24,329 nucleotides of DNA from Planctomycetota bacterium (GCA_026692885.1 JAPLNJ010000274.1:1-24329); one strand, 5' to 3'; positions 6,716 through 16,285 are shown, counted from the stretch's first letter. Notes: generated by a model not told the origin, from the letters alone. Numbers and translations are program-made.

Positions 6716-9700
6716 AGATGGTGGACCAAATCTTGGCGAGCCCTCAGGATTTCGCTGTCGATGAGGAACTCGTGATCGACAAGGGCGCGACTACCTACGC
6801 CAATACGCCCGAAGAGATTTACGATCGTTGGCGGAAACAGGTCAAGTACGATTTGCTCTTATTGAAGGCCGAGAAGGCTAATAGCAAGACCGAAAAGAGC
6901 GAGGGCAAGACCCCCGTAGAGCGGTTGAAACATCGCTACCATAGCCGCGCTGAACAAATGCACCAGGCTGGTCCTGATGAGCTTCTGGAAATGTATCTCA
7001 CGTCGCTGACGACTTCGTTCGACCCGCACACCACCTACATGTCACCGTCGGGCTTGGAAGACTTTAGGATCATCGCGCGGTCGAATCTCGAAGGTATCGG
7101 GGCGTCGTTCCAGAATGTGGACGGTTACACCGTCGTCGCGAAGATCATCCGCGGCGGGGCCGCCGAAACGGAAGGCCACCTGAAAGTCGAAGACAAGATC
7201 ATCGCCGTGGGGGAAGGTGAAACCGGTGAACTGGTCGACGTCGTCGACATGAAACTCAAGGATGTTGCGAGGATGACGCGAGGCAAGCCCCATACGGTCG
7301 TCCGCCTACAAGTGGTGTCGCTCGAAGATCCCAAGCCGCGAGAGATCAAGATCACACGGGCGGCCAAGGATTTGAAAGGCGACGATGCGCGGGGCGAGAT
7401 CTTCGACGCGGGACGTCTCGCCGATGGAAAACCTTGTAAGGTGGGCGTAATCGATCTGCCCAGCTTCTACATGAATATGGAGGGCGCTCGCCAAGGCAAG
7501 GCCGAGTTCAAAAGCAGCACCCGCGACGTGCGCCGTATTCTGCAAGACTTCAAGTATAAGGGAGTCGACGCCGTGGTTCTGGACCTGCGCACCAATGGCG
7601 GAGGCTCGCTGACGGAGGCCATCAGTTTGACCGGCTTGTTCATCAAGAGTGGGCCAGTTGCTCAGGTCAAGGGTAACGATGGCCGAGTGACGGCGTATAA
7701 CGACCCCGATCCGACGATCTCGTGGTCGGGGCCGCTCGTAGTTCTCACCAGCAAGAGAAGCGCTTCTGCGAGCGAGATTCTCGCCGGAGCCATCCAGGAT
7801 TATAGCCGTGGCCTAATCGTGGGCGACAGGTCGACCCACGGTAGTGGTACGGTGTCTTCGATCTTGGACCTGGGAGCGCAGTTGTTCAAAGGCGTTCCCG
7901 ACGCCCCTAAGATGGGCGCATTGATGATGACACTGCAACAGTTGTACCGTCCCGGCGGCGAAAGCACGCAGCGCCGCGGCGTGATATCGGACATTGAACT
8001 GCCGTCGTTGAGCACGCATCGGGATATAGGTGAGGATGACTTGGATTATTCCTTGCCCTACGACAAGGTCCCGCCCCAGACCTTCGAGAAGCTCGATCAG
8101 GTGAATTCTTCGCTGATCGTTCGACTTCATCGGCTTTCGGCCGCCCGCTGTGCCGCTTCGGAGAAGTTCCAGCAGGTCGAGCGCGACATCGTCCGTTATA
8201 GACAGCAGAAGGCCAGGAAGGTGGTCAAGCTCAACGAGGCCAAATTCCTCAAGGAACGGGCCGACTTGAACGCCGCCAAGAAAGAGGAGAAAGCGATCGG
8301 GAAGCTCAACAAGAATTCGTCAGGCATCGACCGCGATTTCTATCTCGACGAGGTGTTCAACATCGTGACCGACTACATGAACCATGCCCAGTCCCGTGAA
8401 CTGGCTATCCAACTCAAACCACTAGCGCAAGACCCGCCAGGTAAGCATCAACCAAGCTTGCCGGGAAATGCTGCTGACCAGGCACTCGCCCCGCCCCGCC
8501 CTCAAGCAAGGCAGAAGCCAGGAGAGCCTAATGCGAAGAAGGGCGACCTCGAAAACCGCACTGACGTTGCATCGCTGCCCCAAACACCAGCAGCGAGTGG
8601 AGAACGCAAGGGGACGCACACACAGACCCGAACGACGAACCTCCCGACAAGAGGTGTCTTGCATGGAACTCGCGCCGTGCCTATACCTCCAAGCTACAAG
8701 TCGGTTGCCTTCAGCGCTGATGGGCGTCGAGTCGCGTTTGGGGTGGGGGAGGATGGCGACATGCGGGCGGTCATCGACGGACGTGCTGAATTGGCATACA
8801 ACAATGTCACCGTTGTGGAGTTTTCACCGTACGAGAATCACTACTACTATGCGGGCAAACGGAATGACAAATGGCTCCTTGTGAAAGACGGCAAGGAAAT
8901 TGCAGACTTAGGCACTCTCACAAGTTTGACCAAGGGCACAGGACTTCACGAGATTGGCGGGAAGAACAGCTTTACAATGTGGCATACCCTTGCCATCTGG
9001 TTCGCCGAAAAGGCCGATAACTACCTGATCTTGTGCTACAAGGATGACGAGGGCAGAGTGTTCAATGACGGCAACTGGTCCCCGATCAGATTCGGCTCCT
9101 TCTGGCAGGAAGGAATCGCTTTGAGCCCGGATGGCGGCCACCATTGCTTTGCCGTGGGTCCTCCAGGGAGCCGTTCTCCTCACATGTACATAGACGGCAA
9201 GATGGGACCGAGTTTCGATGGCGTCGACAGCGCTCTATACCTCCTGCCAGGGAATAGACTGCTGTACCGTGCACAGCATGGAAGCACGTGGGCGATCATG
9301 TCCGGCGACGAATCTCTTGGCAAGTACGGCTCGGCAGCCGGCAGAATCATTGGATCGAGCGATCGTCGGCATTTCGCCGTACCAGTCGATGCCGCAGACG
9401 GACAGCAGGCCGTTGTCGTGGACGGGCGGAAGGGTCCGGCATTTCCAAAGGTGTTTTGGACACAAACCGGTTTTCTGTCAATCCCCGGAAGCTTCACATG
9501 GAGCAAGGATTATTCGTCATACGCATACGTCGTTTGCACTTCAACGACAAAGTCGGCGGGGACCGAGAAAGCGCCTATGGCGGTCGTCCATAACGGTAAG
9601 AGGCTCAAGGAGTATCCGGAGATCCGTATTTGGTCAATTGCGTTGAGTCCTGATGGTGCGCATGTGGCCTACGCCGCAAAAGTCGCTGAGAACTGGGTCG

Positions 9701-10065
9701 TCGTTGTCGATGAAATCGAGAGCAAACCCTTAGCAGATGTGGGGAACCCTGTTTTCCTTGGCCAAGCCGTCGACGCCGTATACCCCGCCAAGACGCAGGA
9801 AGGATGGACCATTCATGGACTGGTGGACTGCGGACCTTTCCTTGAAGTCGGCCAGATGGCAGTTTCACCCGACAACCAACACGTCAGCTTTGCCGCGAAG
9901 CTAAAGGAAAGGCAGTGGTTCGTGTTTTCCGACAGCAAGCCCATTTCCGAGCCATGTGATGCCATCATTGGGAACACGGGTATTCGGATTGATGAGGATG
10001 GGACTATTCGCTTTGTCTGCAAGAAGGGAAATGACCTGGTCTGGGTCGAGAAAAAGGGTTTTTGA
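6550..10065 (+). CDS. Chimera: Tsp/Prc-type S41 protease without export signal, fused to beta-propeller
   Basis: Residues 4-610 match C-terminal processing protease Tsp/Prc: VDPGKMYFYQSDY, SFDPHTTYMSPSGLEDF, PDZ domain (about 176-270, SNLEGIGASF), catalytic core with LRTNGGGSL and SASASEI, and the Prc C-terminal domain (VERDIVRYRQQKARKVV). The nucleophile Ser406 and the Asp of IQDY (417) are present, but the lysine of the usual THGKGTVQ is Ser432 (THGSGTVS), so hydrolysis is doubtful. About 80-100 N-terminal residues and the signal peptide are missing; the only start here is an internal TTG or ATG without a ribosome site, and a TAG at 6529 closes the frame. At residue 614 (8390) it passes in frame into SRELAIQLKPLAQ, a Pro/Ala linker, then a WD40/PD40-like propeller (about 715-1171: VAFSADGRRVAFGV, GIALSPDGGHHCFAV, IALSPDGAHVAYAA). 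Probably a recombinant pseudogene or a pseudoenzyme. Confidence 0.75.
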   Translation: MQRVDPGKMYFYQSDYSNFTKRKDRLADLDLAQGGDISFAYTVYNTFLDRADERVKMVDQILASPQDFAVDEELVIDKGATTYANTPEEIYDRWRKQVKYDLLLLKAEKANSKTEKSEGKTPVERLKHRYHSRAEQMHQAGPDELLEMYLTSLTTSFDPHTTYMSPSGLEDFRIIARSNLEGIGASFQNVDGYTVVAKIIRGGAAETEGHLKVEDKIIAVGEGETGELVDVVDMKLKDVARMTRGKPHTVVRLQVVSLEDPKPREIKITRAAKDLKGDDARGEIFDAGRLADGKPCKVGVIDLPSFYMNMEGARQGKAEFKSSTRDVRRILQDFKYKGVDAVVLDLRTNGGGSLTEAISLTGLFIKSGPVAQVKGNDGRVTAYNDPDPTISWSGPLVVLTSKRSASASEILAGAIQDYSRGLIVGDRSTHGSGTVSSILDLGAQLFKGVPDAPKMGALMMTLQQLYRPGGESTQRRGVISDIELPSLSTHRDIGEDDLDYSLPYDKVPPQTFEKLDQVNSSLIVRLHRLSAARCAASEKFQQVERDIVRYRQQKARKVVKLNEAKFLKERADLNAAKKEEKAIGKLNKNSSGIDRDFYLDEVFNIVTDYMNHAQSRELAIQLKPLAQDPPGKHQPSLPGNAADQALAPPRPQARQKPGEPNAKKGDLENRTDVASLPQTPAASGERKGTHTQTRTTNLPTRGVLHGTRAVPIPPSYKSVAFSADGRRVAFGVGEDGDMRAVIDGRAELAYNNVTVVEFSPYENHYYYAGKRNDKWLLVKDGKEIADLGTLTSLTKGTGLHEIGGKNSFTMWHTLAIWFAEKADNYLILCYKDDEGRVFNDGNWSPIRFGSFWQEGIALSPDGGHHCFAVGPPGSRSPHMYIDGKMGPSFDGVDSALYLLPGNRLLYRAQHGSTWAIMSGDESLGKYGSAAGRIIGSSDRRHFAVPVDAADGQQAVVVDGRKGPAFPKVFWTQTGFLSIPGSFTWSKDYSSYAYVVCTSTTKSAGTEKAPMAVVHNGKRLKEYPEIRIWSIALSPDGAHVAYAAKVAENWVVVVDEIESKPLADVGNPVFLGQAVDAVYPAKTQEGWTIHGLVDCGPFLEVGQMAVSPDNQHVSFAAKLKERQWFVFSDSKPISEPCDAIIGNTGIRIDEDGTIRFVCKKGNDLVWVEKKGF
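8390..8423 (+). repeat. 34-bp direct repeat, copy 2
   Basis: Same 34 bases as 6342-6375. Here it follows the last Prc-like residues (FNIVTDYMNHA) and opens the linker to the beta-propeller. In an undisrupted gene the first copy would lead straight into this linker. Confidence 0.85.
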
Positions 10066-10383
10066 TCGCTGCCTTTCGAAGCTTGGTCATCGGCCGCTGA
10101 TCTTGCTAGTGGAGCTGACCGCCGAAACCGCGGCCGTTCCGCTGGTCCCTGTGGCGGTTCTGTCCGGAACTCACCGCCGTCGTTTGGCAACCGACAACCA
10201 GGACGACAAAACAAGTGTGTTTTCTTACATTGCCCATTCAACTGTTCCCCCGGAGCAGGTGTTTTGGCCTCGGCCCACGCCTTGTCATTCGAGTGGTTTC
10301 CCCTGGGGCTCCGCAAAAGGGAGTCAATGCCGTTGATACGGTGAACAAACCCTACATCTTGTATGTCTAATTTGGTTTAGAAC
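10066..10383. other. Gap between convergent genes
   Basis: This stretch separates the ends of the plus-strand propeller gene and the minus-strand giant gene. A weak pairing ACCGCC (near 10120) with GGCGGT (near 10152) is the only inverted repeat noted; there is no hairpin with a T tract on either strand and no believable gene. Confidence 0.5.
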
Positions 10384-13300
10384 TCACTTGTGTTTCGTGT
10401 CTTCACGCAACAACCTATCCGCTTCGGCCCCGAATTCTCCGTCAGGATCCAATCGTTTGACCAGTTCGAGCCTTGTTCGATACTCGGGCCCCTTGTACGA
10501 CGCGACGCGGAGGGCACGAAGCAGTGACTCTGCCATCCTTTGGCCCGACGCTTTTGTTTGTCGATACCAGGCGCCAGCTTCGGGATGGTTGGGGTTCTTC
10601 TCTATGATTTCCGAAAGCTTTTCGAGCAATGCCGCGACTTGTTGGGGCGTGCCGGCAGACGGATTTGCCTTGACCTGCTGATACATGAGGTCAGCTTCCG
10701 CGTTAAGACGTTCCAACTGGGCATCATAGCGGGCGTTGTGTGTCTGTAGAGAGTGCAGCTGTTCGACAGATATTCGAAATGGACCCCAGTCCTTCTGCGC
10801 CATTTGCTTCTCGGTCTGCTGAATGAGAAGCTTTAACGCCTCGGCCGCTTTAGGGTACAGGTCTTTGCCAAACGTGTTCACCTTATCTTTGAAGAAACTC
10901 GGAAAGCGCTCCTCAAACGTACGGAACTTGACCCAGGCTTCAATCGCCTTGCCCTCCGCGACTAAATCCTGGACCTCCTGCCACTCCTTCTCCTGCGCGA
11001 CCAGATGCTCCCATTGCTTGCCAAGGGATGCAGCCCGCTCGCGGGTTTGCGGGGAACCCAGGTTCAAAGCCGGGGCGATAACCTCCGACGCGCGCTGGTA
11101 GTCTCGCTTGGCAGCGTACAATTGCGCGCGTGCAATCGCGGCACGGCCGATCTCCTCTTCCCTAGCAGCGACTGTCGCACGAGCGGCGACCCATCGCGGG
11201 GATCCTCTCCAGGGAACTGCTTTCTCTAGGGCTATCTTGGCGTCTGAAAGCCGGCCAGGAAGATCGGGCGCCGTGATGGATTTTTCGGCGAGGTTTCCGA
11301 CCTCAAACTCCAATGCGGTGAGCACCAGATCGCTGAGTTTGGCACCTTCCCGTCCGTCGGGGTCTGGCATCGTTTCGAGTCGGTTCCGCGCGAGTAGGCA
11401 AGCATCAGTTACCTCTCGCAGCTTCTTGTCGCGACCGTAGAATTGCAGCGCGTCTTCGTACGCCATGCGGTAAATCATCGCCCGTCCGCGCGGTGTCGGT
11501 TGGGAATTGGGGATCGGCCTTTTCTCCACTTCTCGGGCTTGGTTTGTAAGGTTTCGAACCCGGCTGGCGGGGAGATCCGGCAACAGATCCAGCGCGAGAC
11601 GGACCATCGCGTCCCGGGCTACGGCATCGTTTAGGGTCAGACACTCTTCGGCAGAAGCGACGGCCAGTTTGCCGCGGACAAAACGCAGTTCCCGTTCGAT
11701 GCGACGTACATCCTTGTCGATCAAGGCAAACTCATCATCCTTGAGGGGCACGCCTAGTGTCAGGAATTTTGCCCTTCCGAGACATTCCGCGGCGGGTGTC
11801 GCCTGTTCGCGTTCCAATTCCTTCGTCGCTTGATCCAGGAGTCGCCGAATGGTGGCGGGGCCATCCTGGATTCGCACCAATTGATCGAGTCTCGCTTTGA
11901 GGGTGACAAGGCTGCGGCCGTAGTGCGTCAAGTCCTCCTGGTGCTCACGGAACAGCTTATCCAATCGCCCAAGGGCTGCCTTTGCGGCCGCGATATTCTT
12001 GACTCTCAGCGCGTCGCGGAGGGCCTGTAATTCCTTTGGGAATTGGTCGATCCAAGGCGGCGCGGGCACCGGCGGAAGTCTTGTCCGCTGGCGCAACTTT
12101 TCGACAATCTCCGCAAGTTTAACCATACGCGAGTCGGAATCGCCAATTCCGTAGTCCCGGAGTACCTGTTGCCAACTCTCGGCCTGCTGCAATGCTGCTA
12201 GTGCATCGTCCCGGCCCAACAATCCGACGATCGCCTGTAGGCTAATTTCCTCCGGCGGCGCGCCCCCGGCCAACACGTCAGCCTCCTCGAAATCGCCGGC
12301 TCTTTCTGAGGCACGGAGCGCGATCGTTCCCGCCGGGATACGGCTATCCGATGGCATTTGAGATACGGGGGCGAAGGTGGCGACCATCACGGCAGCGACC
12401 GCCAAGGCCAAGGGAAGAGCGTAATGCCACCGCCAGCGCATCCCTGGGAAAACCAACACGGCCGGTGCGCCCGTTTTCCCGTCTTTCTCGGCGACCGGTC
12501 GAAGACCTCCGTCGAGAAGAGACTCGCCGATACGCAGCACGTGGCGGTGGCACGCTGGACAGGAAGGACGCGAACCGATGTCCCGAAGTCGGTAGGAAAT
12601 TCCCCTACCGCAATTCGGGCAGGAAACTGTTCCTACGACCATCTCATCGGTGGCTTCTGACCCGAATATAAATCGCGGCGATTCAACGCGGACACGAGCG
12701 GCAACGGCGGTCACATCGCTCGCCGCACAAGCCGGTCGACCCGTTCCGCGCAAAGATTCCCTCGGTTCTCCATCAGCCGCGCCAAGCAGCATATCCATCG
12801 CCTCCTCCAGACGGTCCTCTCCGTCTACAGTCGCCGCCCGGCCATTAGCAGAGGGAAGAATCGGGGAATCCTGTAGCCTGGAAGTCGTATCAGCCGCCGC
12901 AGGATCCGCCGCCGAAAGAAACGTCATCAAACCGTTTGATGCATCAACGGCTCCCTGCAGGCCCGTTTCCATGCCGCCGGTTGCCGAAGAGGCGTCTGCG
13001 GAAACAACTGCGGCATCACATAACCACTCCGAGGCATCGGCGACCGAAATAGTCGCCGGGCAAAAAGAGCGAACGACCAACGTCTTCCCCTGACCCCCGC
13101 GTGCGCGCCGCCTGTGCCATACCGTAAGTATGGCAGCGACGACAGCCGACAAGGCTATGCCCACAGCAGGTATCACCGGCCAGCGCCGGGCCGGATGGTC
13201 CATGCCGCGATACTGCTCTTCCGGCCCCCCGGCATCAACCCTAGCCTCATCGCCCGAAGAGTCGCTCTGGGGCTGTCTCAGTTTCGCCCGAAGCCGCTTC

Positions 13301-15057
13301 CCTCCAGACGTACTACCTAGTCCCTGCTGTTTCGCATCCTTACTATCTTGTTCCGCAAGAACGGGTCGCGTCTGTCGATTGCCGTCGCCCGATACATCCT
13401 CTTCCGCCGACGAGGATCTGTTAGACGGTCGCTCACCTTCCCCACCGCCCCCAAGGGGCTCGTTGCCAGCCGATGCCTTCGGAGCCCAAGTCGCCGTTTC
13501 TTCCTTCACCATTGCATCTGCGGGCAGCGTCGGGAGCTTCGCCGTCTGATCATCCTCAACACTTCTGCTCTCATCCGCTCCAACAATGTGTTTCGGGTCC
13601 TTTGTCCGCAATCCACCCCGGACCACCCCAAAGTAGACGCGAAACGCAGCCAACAACTGGTCCGCGGATACACCCCTCTCAAACGGTAGTTGATACGTAC
13701 ACGCAAGTTCGGTCGAGCTTAACATGTGAAACCGCACAAAAATCAAGTCCCTATTCAGCGTGTTGACTAGCTGAAACTTGTCAATTTCTGGAACACTAGA
13801 CTTCGTCAGCCAAACCGAAACGTACGTTATCAACCTCCGCTCCGCGTCAACATACACGAGCGTCTTAACCCCCGCATCTTCCACCATCAATTTTCCATCC
13901 GGCTTAACCTCACACCTCAAATTAGCGAGGTGAAAAACGGCTCCGACTTTTACAGCGTCAAGTTGTGACCCCACAAGCAGGCCATCAACTGACTGAAGGT
14001 CCGCATCCTCCTTGAACATCGAGACGTTAGGTAACGTCCCAAGTTCAATGAACTTATTGACGCCTTTTGTATCCGACCTATTCCCGCCGAACCCGACGAT
14101 CCGTCTGGCGTCCCTGTTCATCAACCCCCCCTGTACCGCCCGGAGATACCGACGAAAACTCGCCAGTATTTGACTGGGACTTAAGCCCTTTTCATACGAT
14201 ACAGTGTAGTCGCAAACAACCGTCGACGGGCTACGCAAAAAGAAACGCACGCACATTACATCCCGATTAAGTGTGTTGACCAGCTGAAGCTTTTCAGCCT
14301 CCGTGGCAGTGGTCTTAACTGGCCAAATCGAAAAGTAGATCATCAGCTTTCTGTTCGTATCAAATGCAACACCCGTCCTTACCCAACCTTCTTCGATCAA
14401 CAGACTCCCATCCTGCTTCATGTCACAGTTTAGAAGCGCCGCATCGAAAAAAGGCTTGATCCGCGCCGAAGAAATCTCCGACCCGGCAAGAATCACGTTA
14501 GGCAATTCGGCAACCGGCAGCGGTGGACCGTGACCGAGGATTACACCGGCGTCTTGCTTGCCTGGCGAGTTCTCTGCGCTCGGCGCAGCCGTCCTCTCGT
14601 CTCGCGTAGCCCCCTTCTCCAGCGGTCCCGCGTCTACCAACCGCGGAACACCCTTGGAATCCACCTGGTATCGGAAACGTCTGCCAGGCGCGAGTAGATT
14701 GCTAACCCAATCGTTCCCATCGTGAAACCGACTCACCAACGGGCCGGATGCGGGGATACGTTTTTGTGAGCCCGGAGGTAAACTAACAGCATTCGACCAC
14801 TCGTTGCTGTCGGACTGACGAAGCTGATACACGAACGGTTTCGAACTGCTATTCTCAATGACGAATTCGTCTGCCCGCGATTGGCCCGGCACCAAGATTG
14901 CGAACACAAAGGCCATAATTGTGCGACTCACCGTGCGAGTCGAAAACAGACACGGGCCCCGCCCTGTGACCGCGATCACGCTGTTCGTGTTTAGCGCGTT
15001 CATATTTACCTGACCGCTTCTATTGGCATGCATACGACCAATTGAATTCGCCTTCAC
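10384..15057 (-). CDS. Giant two-pass protein: NQS domain, two YbjN-like domains, zinc knuckle, helical C-terminus
   Basis: Numbering is from GTG 15057 (1557 residues); ATG at 15033 or 15003 (MNALNTN, weak AGGT upstream) are likelier starts. A signal sequence ends near residue 62 (FVFAILVPGQSRA). Residues 63-145 are an NQS domain (FVIENSSSKPFVYQLRQ, SRFHDGNDW, GRRFRYQ). Residues about 185-311 and 358-484 are two YbjN-like repeats (LQLVNTLNRDVMCVRFFL; FQLVNTLNRDLIFVRFHM). After a polar linker come TM1 (about 629-650), a cytoplasmic part with a zinc knuckle (CPNC...CPAC, about 811-835), and TM2 (about 877-900). The last 650 residues are helical with TPR-like stretches (IIEKNPNHPEAGAWY). Arg residues after TM1 and before TM2 put both long ends outside the cytoplasm. 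It is the last gene of a five-gene operon, 39-93 bases after the previous stop, and probably the load or scaffold of the channel complex. Function is unknown. Confidence 0.75.
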   Translation of the reverse strand: MKANSIGRMHANRSGQVNMNALNTNSVIAVTGRGPCLFSTRTVSRTIMAFVFAILVPGQSRADEFVIENSSSKPFVYQLRQSDSNEWSNAVSLPPGSQKRIPASGPLVSRFHDGNDWVSNLLAPGRRFRYQVDSKGVPRLVDAGPLEKGATRDERTAAPSAENSPGKQDAGVILGHGPPLPVAELPNVILAGSEISSARIKPFFDAALLNCDMKQDGSLLIEEGWVRTGVAFDTNRKLMIYFSIWPVKTTATEAEKLQLVNTLNRDVMCVRFFLRSPSTVVCDYTVSYEKGLSPSQILASFRRYLRAVQGGLMNRDARRIVGFGGNRSDTKGVNKFIELGTLPNVSMFKEDADLQSVDGLLVGSQLDAVKVGAVFHLANLRCEVKPDGKLMVEDAGVKTLVYVDAERRLITYVSVWLTKSSVPEIDKFQLVNTLNRDLIFVRFHMLSSTELACTYQLPFERGVSADQLLAAFRVYFGVVRGGLRTKDPKHIVGADESRSVEDDQTAKLPTLPADAMVKEETATWAPKASAGNEPLGGGGEGERPSNRSSSAEEDVSGDGNRQTRPVLAEQDSKDAKQQGLGSTSGGKRLRAKLRQPQSDSSGDEARVDAGGPEEQYRGMDHPARRWPVIPAVGIALSAVVAAILTVWHRRRARGGQGKTLVVRSFCPATISVADASEWLCDAAVVSADASSATGGMETGLQGAVDASNGLMTFLSAADPAAADTTSRLQDSPILPSANGRAATVDGEDRLEEAMDMLLGAADGEPRESLRGTGRPACAASDVTAVAARVRVESPRFIFGSEATDEMVVGTVSCPNCGRGISYRLRDIGSRPSCPACHRHVLRIGESLLDGGLRPVAEKDGKTGAPAVLVFPGMRWRWHYALPLALAVAAVMVATFAPVSQMPSDSRIPAGTIALRASERAGDFEEADVLAGGAPPEEISLQAIVGLLGRDDALAALQQAESWQQVLRDYGIGDSDSRMVKLAEIVEKLRQRTRLPPVPAPPWIDQFPKELQALRDALRVKNIAAAKAALGRLDKLFREHQEDLTHYGRSLVTLKARLDQLVRIQDGPATIRRLLDQATKELEREQATPAAECLGRAKFLTLGVPLKDDEFALIDKDVRRIERELRFVRGKLAVASAEECLTLNDAVARDAMVRLALDLLPDLPASRVRNLTNQAREVEKRPIPNSQPTPRGRAMIYRMAYEDALQFYGRDKKLREVTDACLLARNRLETMPDPDGREGAKLSDLVLTALEFEVGNLAEKSITAPDLPGRLSDAKIALEKAVPWRGSPRWVAARATVAAREEEIGRAAIARAQLYAAKRDYQRASEVIAPALNLGSPQTRERAASLGKQWEHLVAQEKEWQEVQDLVAEGKAIEAWVKFRTFEERFPSFFKDKVNTFGKDLYPKAAEALKLLIQQTEKQMAQKDWGPFRISVEQLHSLQTHNARYDAQLERLNAEADLMYQQVKANPSAGTPQQVAALLEKLSEIIEKNPNHPEAGAWYRQTKASGQRMAESLLRALRVASYKGPEYRTRLELVKRLDPDGEFGAEADRLLREDTKHK

Positions 15058-15096
15058 TCACAGACGGAAATGCCTTCACCACGAAGCAGACTCGAC

Positions 15097-15957
15097 TCAC
15101 ATGCCCACGCCGTAGCCCTGATAGCCGACGTCGCCCGTCCCCGCACCAAAGACAATCTTCTCGCCGTGGGACATGGGCACCCAGTTCACGCGGAAATGTC
15201 CTTGCCAGACGACCTGGCGCACTTCCCGGAAAGCATCATAACTGTCGGGATAGACAATGAACTGGATAACTGTGCTGGCGGCCTGCGACTCGATCTGCTT
15301 CAGATACTTGCGAATCTTTGAGTCAGATTTCGACAGATCAGCGATTGGCTCGCCGGGACACCCGGCTGTGCGGGAACCTTCCTGTCGCAACGTGATATCG
15401 TTTCCAACAGCAATGCCCGTAACGCTGAGTACGAAATCCCCCGCATTCAATTTGAAAGTAACGCTTTTTCCGGGCGTTAGTGAGATTCGGCCCTTCCTCC
15501 TTAGTTCCTCCTGCAGTTCACGGTTGGCTGCATCCAAGTCAAAGATGGCGACTCGGTTCTCTTCGCAGACGAAAATGACCGGTGTCTTTAAGTCTTTCTC
15601 GCGTTGTTCGATTGGTCTTCGGTAGCCGACCTCCTTTCGGGGCGTCTTCGACGGCGACTTCGTCGACTCATCGGACCGGCGAGGAATCAATAAGTCCGTC
15701 CGCTCCGTCAGTTCATCGACCTGCTTTTCTAGTTTCGGGATCGTAGCGTCGAGCTTAGCAATTTGTTCCTTGAGATGTAGAAGTTGGGCTTCTAACGCTG
15801 CATAACGGTGCGCCAGTGGAGGGGGCGATTCGAGGGTTTCTTGCGACATTTCAACGAGTTCTTGGGCGTTCGCATCGGCGAGGGTCCAAGAGACCAGTGC
15901 AGCGATGAAGATGCCGCCAAAGCAAGTGCGGTGATGTTCCTTTAGGATCTCAGTCAT
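15097..15957 (-). CDS. Exported coiled-coil protein with ExbD-like-partner C-terminal domain
   Basis: ATG at 15957 overlaps the stop of the preceding gene (ATGA) and has AAGGAG eleven bases upstream, so translation is coupled. Residues 1-31 are a signal peptide or anchor (GGIFIAALVSWTLADANA). Residues 49-90 are a coiled coil (LEAQLLHLKEQIAKLDATIP). Residues 123-286 form a domain that resembles the C-terminal domain of the protein at 16286: PVIFVCEENRVAIF against PIFVEVRADGYTV, IQFIVYPDSYDAF against YLVFLIHPNGATAF, and FRVNWVPM against LRMGWEPF. It would act in the periplasm. In context it looks like the separate periplasmic half of a second ExbD-like subunit, the 106-residue protein encoded just upstream being the membrane half. 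No enzyme motif is seen. Confidence 0.75.
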   Translation of the reverse strand: MTEILKEHHRTCFGGIFIAALVSWTLADANAQELVEMSQETLESPPPLAHRYAALEAQLLHLKEQIAKLDATIPKLEKQVDELTERTDLLIPRRSDESTKSPSKTPRKEVGYRRPIEQREKDLKTPVIFVCEENRVAIFDLDAANRELQEELRRKGRISLTPGKSVTFKLNAGDFVLSVTGIAVGNDITLRQEGSRTAGCPGEPIADLSKSDSKIRKYLKQIESQAASTVIQFIVYPDSYDAFREVRQVVWQGHFRVNWVPMSHGEKIVFGAGTGDVGYQGYGVGM

Positions 15958-16274
15958 CTCGACTTGCTCCTTAGCTCGATCTTCTCTAACTCGGAAACCG
16001 TCTGTGGAAGCTGGCTGCTAAGACTTTCCACTTCGCGGTGAATATGCTCTAACTCCGTCCGCATCGTTTCGAGTTTGTGGACCAGCGGGGCCATCGACGC
16101 CTCGCCGCCAATATTTCGCCTCACGTATTCGGGCCGTGTGCTACCGCTTTCCTTCGGCTTGGTAAGGCCGAAGAGAATAAGCGTGACCAAGATTAGGCTC
16201 CCGGCGAGGTTTGTGATGCAATCGGTCAAGCTATCAAAATTGAACTCGATTTTTTGGCCTCTAAGCATGCCCAT
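15954..16274 (-). CDS. Short ExbD/MotB-like membrane anchor with coiled-coil tail
   Basis: This 106-residue protein has one membrane segment near the N-terminus (about residues 16-37, DCITNLAGSLILVTLILFGL), preceded by FNFDSLTD. Asp18 falls at the start of the helix, where ExbD, TolR and MotB carry their proton-binding aspartate. Residues 62-102 are a coiled coil (HKLETMRTELEHIHREVESL). It has no periplasmic globular domain, which is unusual for the family and fits a split subunit completed by the next gene. The gene begins 11 bases after the preceding stop, and that stop overlaps its AGGA ribosome site; its own stop overlaps the next start. The assignment to the ExbD/MotB class rests on topology, the aspartate and the operon. 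Confidence 0.68.
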   Translation of the reverse strand: MGMLRGQKIEFNFDSLTDCITNLAGSLILVTLILFGLTKPKESGSTRPEYVRRNIGGEASMAPLVHKLETMRTELEHIHREVESLSSQLPQTVSELEKIELRSKSR

Positions 16275-16285
16275 AGCTGACGTTC

